DNA of 57,451 nt, taken from positions 368,324 through 425,774 of the forward strand of contig CDMY01000376.1 in NCBI GenBank assembly GCA_001179505.1. Reading direction: 5' to 3'. The position numbers and the translations under genes were made by a program. Positions 12,455-24,495 of the stretch are shown piece after piece; positions within the stretch are counted from its first letter, which is position 1, and each line of letters opens with the position of its first letter. Source of the stretch: Vitrella brassicaformis. Its lineage: Eukaryota; Sar; Vitrellaceae. The notes beneath the pieces are model-generated. The model made no database searches, was not told the DNA's origin, and saw only the letters and a program-made list of their open reading frames with translations.

Positions 12455-15400
12455 ATGTATTCGGACCGCCGTGAGTACTCGGACAGCCGTCGCAGGGATT
12501 TCCGTCGGCGTGAGCGTGAGCGAGAGTCGAGGGATCACCGGCCGCGGCACTCACACAGTCCGTCGCCGCGAACAGCGAGCCACCCGCACTCGCAGCCATG
12601 GGACATGGTTGAGCTGGGCAACCAGTTCTCGGCACAGCTGTCACAGCTGGTGAGCAACTCGAGGAAGCGCATCGAGGCTCTGACGGAGCTGGCGGCGCCC
12701 CTCAAGCCGTATGCACGCCAGGTTGTGGACCTCATCGAGAGGGAAATGCTCAACGTGAGGGAGGGAGGGAGGGAGATCGGTCAGACAGGCAGGCAGACAG
12801 ACAGACAGACACATCCAGTGCTCGTAGGCAGATCTGTGGATGTGTGTGTGTGTGTGTGTGTGTGTGTGATCCACCCTGTCAGGCGTCGGGCGAGCGCAAG
12901 CTGACTTTGATGTACCTGATCGACAGCATCGTGCGCAACAACCCGGGCGAGTACGCCATGGTGTTCAGTCAGCACCTCCCCGCGCTGTTCGAGGCCGCAT
13001 TTGTGACGGCCGATGCGAGCGGCCAGCAGTGCCTGATCCAGCTGCTCACCTACTGGGACACCCACTTCCCCCCACAAGTGCTCACGCGCCTCCATGCCAT
13101 CGCCACGCGACACACAGGGGGCGGCGGAGAGGCGGCCGGACACAGCTCACCGAGATACTCCCCTGCCAACGCTGTACGTAGGGACACAACACAGAGCAGC
13201 GCTTCACCGAGAAATGGAATGCGTGCAGTGCACATGACATGTGGCTATATTGTATTGGGTGGCGGTTGTGTGTGAATGTGTCAGGTGCGCCACAGCCCGC
13301 CGGCCGCTGCCGCTGCCGCTGCAGCTGCAGCTGCATCATCGTCAGCGAGCAACCACCACCAGCCGGACGGCAATGGCGATGCAGCCGACGCCCTGACGCA
13401 GACACAAATGCTCCAAAGTAATACACACATCAGACGGAGGGAGGGCGCCCGCACGTGTGTGCGTGATTGTCTGTGTCGGGAGGGAGGGAGGGAAGTGCGC
13501 TGGGCTGGCGGTGGCGCGGCGCAAGTGAGTGTTTTGGCGTGAGTGGCGTCCTGGTCTCTCTAGAGAGAGTTTGGTCTGTCTGATCTAGAGGGAGGCCAGC
13601 TGTCTGGCTGGCTGTGGCTGCCTTGTAGTAGTCTGCCAATGCGGCAGATGAGACCAACAGAACAATCTGTGCGATTTGCGTGGTGAAATCTGTTTGGTCA
13701 TTTGGGTGCCTGCTTGATGTGTTGAGTGATGAGTGGCTGGCTGGATGGCTGGCTATATGTCTGTCTGCTGGACTGACTGGCCGCCACCACAAGACCAAAA
13801 ATTCGCCACGCCACCCATACCCCACCTCCCTCCCTCCCTCCCTCCCTCCCTCAATTCACATGTGTGCATGGTCGTGCTGCCCCGCCCTCCTCGCGCCCTC
13901 AATCACTCATTTCGTGTTCGTGTGCATTGTGTGTGTGGGTGTAGGTCTGCTTGAGGTGTGCTCACGCGACAGTGATGTGTCGCAGAAGGTGATTTTAACA
14001 GAACAGACACACAGAGAGAGACGACACTCTGTGATGTGTTGTGTTGTGTTGTGTTGTGTGGGGCCATCCATCCATCAGATGACGGAGGTCCTCCGTCTGC
14101 AGACGTCTGGTGAGGTGCAGAGGGCATCACAGCTGCTCAAAGCACTATACAGGTGGGTGCGGTGCAGTACAACGAGAGAGAGCCAACAAAGCATGGCATG
14201 GCATGTGATGTCCAACCAACCTTCCGCTGTCTGTCTCTTTCCGCAGGCAAGTGCACGGGGGCGGTGCAGGCGGTGCTGGTGCACCACCGTCCGACGCTGC
14301 GTCATCGGCCAACGCCAAAAGGCAATCAGGTGACTGACGAACCGACCAACACACCACACGCAGCGTAGATCAGATCGTCCTCCTTTCATAGTGCTGTCTT
14401 GCTTGTTGTGCCTCACTCAGTGAAGCGGCCCCATGAGTCCGTCGACAGTGGCAGTGGTCGCAGGAGCGACCCGTCAGGCCCTGCAGAGCCCAAGGCCAGG
14501 AGGCTCGCTGACCACAAGAGGCCCCCAGAGGCACCCGGCAGGCCGGGAGGCAGGGCGAGCATGCCGTCACCAACCCAGGGGAGGAGCACCAATGGAGGGC
14601 CAACACGGCCCAAGGCGCCACCGCCAGGCGTGTCGTCACGAGACCCTCGCATCAAAAGGTGAGTGAGTGACAACACCAGCGCCACCATGATAGATAGAGA
14701 GGCGATCACACGAATCACTTACCCCCTCGTGTTGGTCCCCTCTATCTCTCTTTGTTCAGCCGAGAGGCTGCGAGTCGCGGCAAGACCCCATCTCCCCCCG
14801 CCCTCCCACAGGTGCCCCGGCCCGTCGCCCGTCCATCCGTCCGTGTGCGGCCCCCCATCGAGGACGACGACGACCTCAGCCCCATCGACCTCGAGTCGCC
14901 ACACGTCAAGGCTATGAGGAGGCAAAGCCCCACCAGCCAGCACCAGCATCAGCAGCAACAGCAGGAGCCACCCACCCACGCGAGGCGGCCCGAGCAGCAG
15001 CCGGCTGTGAGCAGGCCTGCTCCAGCAGCAGCAGCTGCAGCAGCTGGAGGTGTTGGTGAGAGTCGGGCCAGCCCTAGTCCTTCCCCTGCTGCTTCTGGGG
15101 AGAGGGTTAAGAGTGAGGAGGGGGGCGAGAGGGATTTGGATGAGCTCGAGAGGATCTCCGAGGAGAGCAACGAGGATGGGTGAGCCGACAGACGGAGGGA
15201 GAAAGACACAAGGAAGGGCAAGGAAGGGCGAAGTAAAGTCAGAGGTGTGTGGGTTGATGTGATGTCCTGTGTATGGTGGGTGCTTTGCTTGTGTGGTGTG
15301 GTGTGTACGCAGGCGTGGTCGTCGGAAAAGTGACCTCAATGGCGTGGGGCTCGAACCCATCGATGACGAAGAAGATGGTCAGTCAGTCAGTACTGACCGG

Positions 15401-17977
15401 GAGGGAGGGACTTCATAATTAATACCTACCGTGACTCCTTCACCTCCGTTGCATTGCCCCGTTTGTGTCTCTCCTCTGCCCATATCAGACAGCGGCACCG
15501 CCAGGTCACTGAAGGCCCGCCAGTACGCCCAGCCGTCTCGTTACGGCGTCGGGCAAGCCACGGCCCAGCCCCTCAGACAAACAACACCCGCTGCTGGACT
15601 AGGTAGGTACACACACGACACGATTTCAACCAGTCACTGGATACGCCAACGTCAAACCAAACCCAGCCCCGTTCCCTCTCCTCTCTTCCCCTCTCTGTAT
15701 CAATCAGGTGCTTTGACGCCTTTTGGCGGGCCCGCCGGCCTCTCCCGTGGTCTCTCAGGCACCCTGCTCTATCAGTCGCCGTCCATCGCCGCCAAGGGCA
15801 CGGGCGAGGAGATGGCGACGGAGGAGGCGGCCGTGACAGAGTGGCGGTGGAAGTGGCTGCGGCCGCCGCCCACCAACCTCACTGTGGGGGAGTTTCGCAA
15901 CCTATGGGGCACCGTCAGCACCGTGGGCGGTCGGGAGAAGGCCGCTGCCGACATTATTGAGGGGGAGAGGCGCGAGCATGATCTGGAGAGGGACAAGGAG
16001 GGTGGTGGCGTGTTTAAGAACAAGGTGGTGCAGGGGGTCGGCTTGCAACAGGTGGGAGGGAGGGAGGGAGGGAGGGAGAGGAACCCGCCACACGGTCTCA
16101 CATTCTTGAAACGTGTGTGTGTGTGTGTGTGTGTTGGTGCAGTTGGTAGTGGGTCCGCTGCAGTCTGACGAGGTGGCGCTGATCTTCGACGGGCTCTCGC
16201 GCCTGACCAGGAGGCTCAAGAGGCGACAGACCAGCGGCGCCGCACGGGCATCCGAACTCTCCTTCGACAAAATCAAACTGTAAGTAACCACGACACCTCA
16301 CCTCACACAGCACAGCAGTCCCTTGCTCACCTCACGTGTCTGTTCCTGCCGGTGTGTAGTGACCTGGACATCGGCTTCCTGCAGCAGCTGCACGAGGGTC
16401 GGCCCCGTCAGTGCGCTCTGTGTGGCGTGCGCTTCCGCACCGCCGCGGCATACCAGCAGCACATACAAAATCACTTCGAGAGGGTCAGCCAGCACTACAC
16501 ACATGCAGTGCACACGCGTCTACTCACACACGCGTGCAGGCGTCAGATCGACATCACAGGACAATTTGCCCCTTGTGTGCCCTGCCTGTGTGCTGTTCAG
16601 AATGAGGCCAAGAGGCAGCGCAAGCGCATGCAGGAGGGCGGCCGACTTCTCTTCGCCGAGCTCACCGTAAGCCATCCGTCCCATTTGGCACCACACACAA
16701 CCACCCTCCCAACTCTCCTCTCCACCTGTGTGTGTGTGAAAGGACTGGATGGGCGAGAGCAGCACGGTGGCCGGTTGCACTTTGATGCGTGTGTACAAGG
16801 ACAAGTGCTACGAGGTTGAGGGCAAGCAGCCGCCGGCCCGCAGCAAGGAGGGCGCTGAGGGCGAGGGGGAGGCCATCGATGTGGTCGAGATGGAGGAGGA
16901 CATCGAGGAGGAGGAGGCCGACACTGAGGAGGCCATGGCGTATAGGAGCGTCGTACCCGCTGACGCCAACAAGGTCTGTGGCCACTCACCTCACTCTTAG
17001 TCAGCATTTGGTGCGGAGGTCAACTGCTGTGTCTCTCTCTGTGTGAGTGTGTGCAGAGTATATGCTGCCTGTCTTCTGAGCCCTTCGAGCGGGCCTTCAG
17101 CGAGACGCTTCACGACTGGGTCTACCTCGGTATGGTGGACAGCACACACACACACACACACGCACACACACACACAGGCCCTCCTGACTGAGGGTGTCTT
17201 TGATCCATGGGATGTGTGCATCAATCAGATGCGATCGCCATCGACTTGGATACCTTTGAGGAGGTGGCCTTCGACCCCACCAGCGACCCACTGTCGGCCC
17301 CAAAGGACGATGCCGCACGGCCGAAACACGACGGCGACCAGGACGGCGGACACGACGACGATGAAGAAATGCCCGGTAAGCCAAGCCAACAAACGAAGGC
17401 AACACCCATGCACCACACGCACCCCTGCTCTCATGCTCGTGTGTGCTGTCGCTGCACAGACCCCTCGATGAGCCAGGAGGCTCGCCATCAGTGGCGGTCC
17501 CGTCAGCGCATCAACCAGCAGAAGCGCCGCGCCCGCCAGGAGCTGGAGCGGCACGTCGCCACCGACTCCGGTGGCTCCATCCTGCCCGCCTCCATCTGCC
17601 TCGTCCGCCACTCTTGCTGGAAGGCACTGTCACACCCGGCGCGGCAGCGTTTTCTAGAGGACATGACGCTTGTCGACGACCCGGCCGCCGACGAGACGGC
17701 TCCCCTGTCTGGGGCTGCTGCTGCGGGTGAGGATGAGGATGTGTGTGTGCAGGAGTTGCTGCAGCTGGGCCTGGTGCCGCTGGAGGGCATGATGGCGGCA
17801 TTATCGGGTCATGGTGGTGACGAGCCGCAGCAAGAACATGGGCCGGAGGGAATGGGGGAGGGGCAGACTGCTGTGAGAGGGGAGGGGCAGGGGGAGGGGC
17901 AGGAGCATCAGCATGGGGGCGGGGGAGAGAGGGGAGGGAGGCGGCGGGCGGCAGCAGTCAGGAAGAAGCGATTCTGA
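12455..17977 (+). CDS. PCF11-like pre-mRNA cleavage/polyadenylation factor
   Basis: Eighteen exons: 12455-12754, 12883-13173, 13285-13417, 13945-13988, 14079-14152, 14247-14329, 14421-14658, 14760-15179, 15313-15377, 15489-15602, 15708-16051, 16143-16279, 16360-16483, 16601-16666, 16743-16973, 17057-17129, 17229-17375, 17460-17977; 1133 aa. Residues 1-45 are Arg/Ser-rich. A CID (RNA polymerase II CTD-interacting domain) spans about 50-175, with the family pattern GERKLTLMYLIDSIVRNN. The middle is long and disordered, with poly-Ala, poly-Gln and Pro tracts. Near residues 755-780 there is a C2H2 finger (CALC, x12, H, x3, H). Further on, SEPFERAF and DWVYLDAI resemble the second C-terminal zinc-binding motif of Pcf11. 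Known role of the family: linking polymerase II CTD phosphorylation to 3' end cleavage and termination. The assignment rests on CID plus both C-terminal motifs. Confidence 0.85.
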
Positions 17978-18836
17978 TGAATGACCCGATCGATTGATCG
18001 ATCGATTGCTGTGCGTAAGTAAGATTGAGCCAGGACGAGTGGAGCTTGCGATGCGCTTTTAGACAGACAGACAGACAGACATGCCATGCCCCCCAACGAT
18101 TGCTTAATTGTTCAATTCACCGACCAACCAGTGGCGATGAAATGAATGAAGCCAGCATAGCATGCAGGCCAGGCAGCCAGCCGTATGTGTGTATTTGTGT
18201 GTGAGACAAGACAGACACAGCCGCTTATCTTATTGATTGGCTAATGCAATGTGTGTGGCAATACCCACCCCACATCCCCTCCCTCAGTACCTACCTACCA
18301 AGTGAATGCGTGACAGACGAACGGACACTTTCAACCATGAAGAACTCTCGATTGAATGAATGCTCACTGAAGTACTTTCATCAAGTCAATCGATCGACAA
18401 GAGAAGGTGCCGTGTGGCCACACACCCATCCATCCATCCATCAGGCGGGCTCTCCGCACCACGGAGGCCATGCACATGCCATTAATGCACTGCGTAGCAT
18501 GGGCCTACCTAGGACGAGCCACAAATCACATGTGGATAAAGCTAGTCATGTCAGTCATCAACACACAAGCACAACGGGTACAACACATACACGCAATCAA
18601 TGTCTGGACACACCTACCTCACGGCACCCTTTTCCTTTCAGGACGCCACATACCCTCGCTCATTACATACCACGACGGACACCCACACACAGGCACACAG
18701 AGGGCGCGGCGCACGCCCTTCCCCTCACACGCAGAAGGGAGGGATCAGTCGCCGGAAGGATCAACAGGCTGCGGACAAATACACGCACACACACACACAT
18801 CCATCCACCCGTCCATCCATTCATCCAATCATCCAA
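17978..18836. other. Convergent spacer, no gene seen
   Basis: About 860 bp between converging genes. It holds an (ACAG)n run at 18061-18080, CATC repeats and scattered CA-rich sequence. If the minus-strand MYND gene has one further exon, it would lie here; I could not identify one. Confidence 0.55.
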
Positions 18837-20183
18837 TCATTGTGTCCATGCGTAGTGTGTGCTCACCCCGACGAAGTCCACGAGGAACTTTCGCCACACG
18901 GCCCAGCCTCCCACATCGCCGAAGAGGCTGCCTTTGGGTTTCTTGAGCTCGAATCCCTCCTGGCGCACCATCTCAGCATCGACGTCGAAGTCCTTCTCCA
19001 CCTCATCCCTGACCTTCTCGAACCGGGGCGGCGGGCACGAAAACCCGGTGACCGACCAGCCATAAATGGCCTCGCCCCAGCTGCACACACACAGACAGAC
19101 AGACAGACAGACAGACAGACGGAGAGGGGATTTATTGACTGCCGCCCGCTGCTCTTACGTCTGACAGATCCTTACAGGCGGAATGGAATAGCATTGCCCC
19201 ACTCGGCGACGATATCTGGCTTCTCGACGGCGAACATGAGGCATTTGCTGGCCACGTCGAGAAATTCGCCCCAATCCCATGTGGCAGTGGGGGCCGCGCC
19301 GCTGGTCGACGATGACGATGCCGATGCCGAGGACGATGAGGATTGAGAGGACCGGAACTCCACAGGGAGGTGTTTGACGTCAACCTGTGGTACGCGGGCA
19401 CACGCATAGGTGCGTCCGTCGTTGGGTGTTGGAAGGAAGGATGCTGTGTTTCTTACTTACAGCCGCTTTGCAGAATATGAGGAAGTCCTCACAGATGTCC
19501 ATTCTCTCTCCTCCACTGTACAAACCGCGGGTCTCGCCCTGCACACACCATGGACACACACATACCCACCCACCCACCCACACACACACCCCGCCCTCTC
19601 CATGTCCCTCCCTCCCCCTCGTCCGTCCGTCCCCTGCTCACGTACGTACCGTCAAGACGAGCTCATCCTCGACGCGCATGCGGTAGACATCCACCACCCA
19701 CTGGTAGGCACGGGCAGGCTTGAGCTCATACGGACCGCTGAAGCCCATCTTGGCCCCCGCCTGCACGTCGATCGGCAGGCTGCCGAACGGCGCACTCGCA
19801 AACTCACCACCGATGCCGCCGGCCTTGAACGCTGCTATCAGATTCTCAAGTTTGTCGCCATCCACTCCGCCCTGACTGTTGAAGACGCCCTCTAACTTGA
19901 CGGCAGGGGCACTCGTGGCAGGAGCACTCGTGACAGGGGCAGCAGCTGGTGCAGGCGTCTTCTTGGCAGCAAACTGGCGCGTGCATGCTTGTTTATGGCC
20001 GCCGCTCCAGTCCTTTCTCTGGCATGCTTTGTCACAGTAGAAGCGTGACTGCAGACAGCAGCACCAACCAGACATACAGGCAAGCATATAGTACAGTGGT
20101 CGCGCAGCGGTGCGTACCTTGCACAAGGAACACCGCTGCTGCGTCACCTTGCCACACACGCTGCACGGACCTGATGTATCCAT
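18837..20183 (-). CDS. MYND zinc-finger protein
   Basis: Exons 20183-20118, 20048-19650, 19538-19461, 19384-19176, 19080-18837; 331 aa if the last exon runs to the TGA at 18839. A complete MYND finger occupies the N-terminus: CSVCGK, CSLC, FYCDKACQ, H, then C (C-x2-C-x7-C-x2-C-x4-YC-x3-C-x7-H-x3-C). An Ala/Pro linker follows, then a conserved-looking globular region (MGFSGPYELKPARAYQW, RMDICEDFLIFCKAA and EAIYGWSVTGFSCPP). I do not recognise that C-terminal domain. MYND fingers usually mediate protein-protein contacts. Oddity: a good donor (GTGAGC) occurs 10 codons before the stop, so the true 3' end may be a further exon downstream. Introns contain (GACA)n at about 19092-19121. Confidence 0.75.
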
Positions 20184-20456
20184 CCTTTACGCCGATTGCT
20201 CCTTTCGGCACAGGGCACTCTACGGGCGCTTCACGAGGTCCAGAAAGATAGGCAGACGTTTCCCTGACACATTGCGACAGTCCGGTGCTGGAATGCGGGG
20301 AGGGAAGGGTTGGAAGACGTAAATAGGGTTAAGGTTAAGGGTTAGGGTTAAGGGTTTAGGGTTAAAGCTTAGGGCCGAAAGAGGGAGATCGGCACGACGC
20401 CCTGAGTGTTTTCGAGGCTGCTGCTGCTGCTCACTCTTACCCCTTCACCCACCAGA
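20184..20456. promoter_or_regulatory. Divergent promoter region with telomere-like element (MYND / heme oxygenase)
   Basis: 273 bp between opposing ATGs, containing the degenerate telomere-type repeat at 20326-20373 in its middle. In plants, short telomere-like boxes act as promoter elements of growth and translation genes; a similar role here is inference. Confidence 0.5.
20326..20373 (+). repeat. Degenerate telomere-like repeat GGGTTAAGG / GGGTTTAGGG
   Basis: About six tandem units alternating GGGTTAA, GGGTTA and GGGTTTA followed by GGG. It matches the plant/algal-type telomere unit TTTAGGG and its variants. It is interstitial, between two genes, not a chromosome end. Confidence 0.85.
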
Positions 20457-21806
20457 ATGAACAGATCCACCCCATTTGTATCCCAATCTTCCCAACAGGC
20501 TGCATCCGACGCTCACGCCAGGCGCAGCTCCCGGCGGCAGGTGCGGCAGCGGCTCCGCCTGCCATCATATTGTATGTGGATCTCATTGATTCTCGGCCTC
20601 TGGGTCAAACCGGCTGCTGCCTTCCGCTCGCTGCTGAGGACGGCTCCCTCGCTTCCAAGGCACCCTGGGACATGGAGCAGGCGCACCCCACCATCATCCC
20701 TCTCCCCCGGCCTCCAGCTCCACATCCCTGTTCACCATCATCCCACCTCCCTCTCTGCGGCCTCGGCGACTGAGGCAGAGGCGAAGCGAGAGAAGAGGGC
20801 GCCGCCGTCCTTCATCAACGGCCCGTTGCGTCGGGCGGCCATGAAGCTGCACACGAGGGACCAGGCCAAGGAGGGAGAGCAGCCCGCCCAGACGCCCTTC
20901 ACCAAATGGGCGCCCGGCCTGGCCGACTTCATGCAGTTCCTGGTCGACTCCAAGCATGTCTTTGAGACGCTGGAGCGGTGCGTGAATGAGACGGCTGAGC
21001 TGAAAGCCTTGCGTGGGAGTGGACTGGAGAGGACGGCGGCGCTGGACAGGGACGTCAGGTATCTGCTGGAGCTGGATCCGTCGCTGAGTGTGCCGCCGGT
21101 GGGCCAACCCGGCAGGGCATATGCCGAGGTGAGTAAATGAGGGAGGGCTGCATTTAATGGGGGAGGGAGGGAGGGATGGACACAACACACGCCTAGGCGG
21201 TGAGGTGAGCCAGTATATATCATTGGTGCTGCTATGTTATTGTGTGTGCAGCTGTTGCTGTCCAAGTTGGATGAGGGCATCCCTGTCTTCATGAATCACT
21301 ACTACAACACCTACTTCGCCCACTCGGCCGGCGGCCGCATGATCGGCAGACGCATGTGCGACACGCTACTCGGCGGACACCTGCTACACTTCTACAGATG
21401 GGAACAACCAGACACACACACCGCGACAGAGAACCACCACCACCATGAACAAGGCCATCATGCCAGCGGCTCTGGGTCTGGCGATCGGTCTGTGATAGAG
21501 GGGCTGTTGGCTGGTGTGAGGGAGAAGATCGACCGCATGGCCCTCAGCTGGACGGAGGAGGAGAAGCAAAAGTGCATCGATGAGACGCCAAACGCTTTCA
21601 GGTGACTGACTGACGCTCAGTGACAGACAGACAGACAGACAGACAGAAGTCATGCGGAGGGAGGGAGGGAGTTTGCATGTTTGTTAGTTACAGTGTGTGT
21701 TGGTGTCCTGTCTGTTGTGGTGTACACCACATGTATCAGGTACGGTGGCGGGCTGCTGAGCCACCTAGCCAAGCCGCCCAAGGAGAGCGCTGGGGAGGCA
21801 GTCTAG
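20457..21806 (+). CDS. Heme oxygenase (plant/algal type), plastid-targeted
   Basis: Exons 20457-21128, 21252-21601, 21740-21806; 362 aa. The core follows plant HY1-type heme oxygenase: MKLHTRDQAKEGE with the proximal heme His at residue 132, FLVDSKHVFETLE, GLERTAALDRD, HYYNTYFAHSAGGRMIG and the C-terminal KCIDETPNAFRYGG. The enzyme opens heme to biliverdin IXalpha, with ferredoxin as likely reductant, the first step of bilin chromophore synthesis. The N-terminus is bipartite: a hydrophobic signal peptide (about 40-55) ending in AAAF, then a basic, Ser/Pro-rich transit peptide. This is the hallmark of import into a red-derived secondary plastid. Met40 (20574) would give a cleaner signal peptide and may be the true start. 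Odd feature: a His/Gly/Ser-rich insertion at about 275-302 between FYRW and the VREKID helix. Confidence 0.93.
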
Positions 21807-24448
21807 TCTCCACGACTCATTTATAGACACCGCAGACAGACATACACACACGCATAAATACATGAATGAGCTTCATTCCTTCATTTGTGCCGACCGGCGT
21901 GACTGACGTCCATAGTCAGTCGTGTGTGTCATTCATACAGCCATCCATCATATCCCAGCCGTGAGTGAGTGAATATGAGAGCTTGAAGAGAGCAGAGAGT
22001 TTGTCGATATACAGGCAGTCGAGCCAGTGAGTGGTTTAAAGGCGTGCGTGCGTGCGAGAGGGCCAGGCAGCTTCGCAGTGAGTGCGTGTGAGTGAGTGAG
22101 TGAGTCCGTGAGTGCGGGTGTGGGCATGACATCCATCTGTCGCTGCCTGCGTGGGTGCGGGCCTACCTACATTCGGGCATCCCTGGCAGGCAGACAGCAA
22201 TCGGTTATGACCAGCCAGTCATCTTGGCGTGATGGTTTGTCAGTCTGGAGGTCAGCGATGCGGTGCACATGTGGGGACATGAACCGGCCGATGCGACAAC
22301 GATGCATTCATCGATGTCTTGTGTTGGATGTCGTGTGATTGATGATGGATGTGGTGGCCGTTCCGGGCCGCCCCAATGCGGGGCGGGTAGTGTGTTTGTC
22401 ACTTTGTTTCTGTCTTTCTGGCTATCGCTCCTACCTAGCATTTCCTTCCGATTTTTCCTGAAAGCCATCCAGTCCGATGAGTGAGGACGGCGCTCTTCAC
22501 ATCTATCTATCTACTTCGTGTCTGTCTGTGCATAATGCGATCAATGCATGTCTAGTGTGCGTGTGGGCCAGCTGTTGAACTAGTTAACTAACACGCACAG
22601 CGCTCTGTGTGGGACGACCGACCGGCCGGACGATTGAACTATGGGCGAATGGATGGATTGACGGTGAGTCCATCAGTCAGCGAAGGGAAATTAGGTTACA
22701 AAATGTCCCACGCAGCTAGCCAGCCAGCCAGCCAGCCAGCCGTCGGCCGGTCGAGCATCAAGCACACATAACATACATGCCAACACGTACGTTAGTTATT
22801 AGTAGTCGCACGCACCATGAATGCACTTATTCCATGCACTCCACGCAGCGCAGCCACCGATTCATCCGGCCGGCCATGTAAGTAATGTAGCATCTTGCTT
22901 ACCTTACCCCCTCACTGGCCCAAACCCATCAACACATCCAAGTCATCCATCCATCCATCCATCAAAGCCATAGACACATGGCCAGGCCAGCAGGCAGCAG
23001 CAGCTCCACGCATCGCATCTCCTCTAGTAGGTGCGTGCAGTCGACCGACCAATATGATATGTGGGTGTGTGTAAATGAGTATGGATGTGCCCGCCTGTCT
23101 GCCTGCCTGCCCACTGGCCCGCCCGCCTCCCTCGCTTTGCTGCCTCGGTGTGCGGCATTCCGATCCGATCGGCCAGCCAGTAAGAGAAAGACAGACAGAC
23201 TTATCATCGGTAGGTAATTGTGCGGAATATCATATGAGTCTGTCTGTCTGTCTGTCTGTGTGGGGCTATTTATTCATGTGCGCACAGATAGACAGACAGA
23301 TCAATGAGAGATTGATGATCATATCGTATCCGTCTGTCTGTCTGTCGAGGGACAGGACAGAAGCAGCCAACCCCACCCAGCCCACCCCAGCCACCCACCC
23401 GATATAGCAACCCGTTCATGACATTGAGGGGCCTGCGATGCGATATGACTGATGATCGATGATGTTATTTGGTGTATATCCATCCCAAGGCAAGGCCTTA
23501 CTAGGTACTGTACTATAGACTTACCCACACACACACACACACACACAGACGCGCACTCACCCATGGCATGCACATGGCATGGGCACACAAACGGACTCAC
23601 CCACACTCGGCCGAGAAGGTAGAGAGTGAGCAGAGCACGGAGCGGAGGGCATAAAGCAAGCAACAAGCACAGCCCCGAAAGAACGAATGAACCAACCACA
23701 CACACACACACACACATAAATGGACTTACTTATCATCGACGAGGGCACGCCACTCCACCCACTCATGTAATGGATGGATGGATGGATGCGTGTGTGTGTG
23801 TTCGGGTGCTCAGCTTATGTGTCGGTGGGGTGACGTGACTTAGGGCCACAAAAGGACTGACATCACGCACCATATATACCGTCCATATGGACACCAGACA
23901 CAAGACCACTTACAAAGACACACACACACCAGCCACGCCATTCTCATAGACAGCACAGACTGCACCCATCAACCGGCCCCACCAGAAACGGAGACAGGAT
24001 ACACACCGACCTCCCGCCCGCCCACCTGCCTCCCACCTGCCTGTCGTCTGTCTGTCTGTCTGTGTCAGGGTGATGCACTGACTTGAGAAAAGACCTGCGT
24101 GTGTGCACCGCATCCACAGTGGGCCCCAAAAAAAGGAAGAAACAACGCGTATGCAGAGCGTATGCAGGCAGGCGACCAGGTGGGTACAGGTGTGCAGGTG
24201 AGCAGGCGACTGACTAGGTGGGCAACATGACATGATACGCTAGGCTAGCGAAGAAAGAATGTGAAAAACAGCAACCCTTCCCATCCACTCATCCGCCCAC
24301 CGATATCACCACACACACACGCACACGCGCACCAACTAGCAGCAGGCAGCGCGAGAGCAGTAAACCGGTTCGCAGGAATGCATGAATGAATGGATGGACG
24401 AGTGTTGACAGGGAGGCTAGGCTGGTAGAGAGGAGAGACCATGAAATG

Positions 24449-24495
24449 TATGGATGGATGGATGGAAGTACGTATGTATGTATGTATGTACACAG
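24449..24495. repeat. (GGAT)n followed by (GTAT)n microsatellite
   Basis: Perfect GGAT units change to GTAT units through a GAAGTAC junction. One of the cleaner tetranucleotide arrays in the desert. Confidence 0.85.

Noticed and set aside
13418-13944. Extra coding exon in the PCF11-like gene
   Set aside because: The frames inside are repeat-rich, and joining 13417 to 13945 keeps the phase without them.
20326-20373. Chromosome end (true telomere)
   Set aside because: Genes lie directly on both sides and the units are degenerate and few, so this is an interstitial tract.
20694-21292. Long minus-strand frames opposite heme oxygenase
   Set aside because: Antisense shadow of a firmly identified gene; caused by high GC and codon bias.
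23319-23717. Minus-strand frame of 132 codons in the desert
   Set aside because: Its Cys/Val strings are translations of (CA)n/(TG)n; no ATG with splice-supported continuation and no domain.
24100-24260. Possible small RNA or tRNA gene
   Set aside because: No cloverleaf, no A/B boxes and no recognisable snRNA motif; only short runs of A and repeats.
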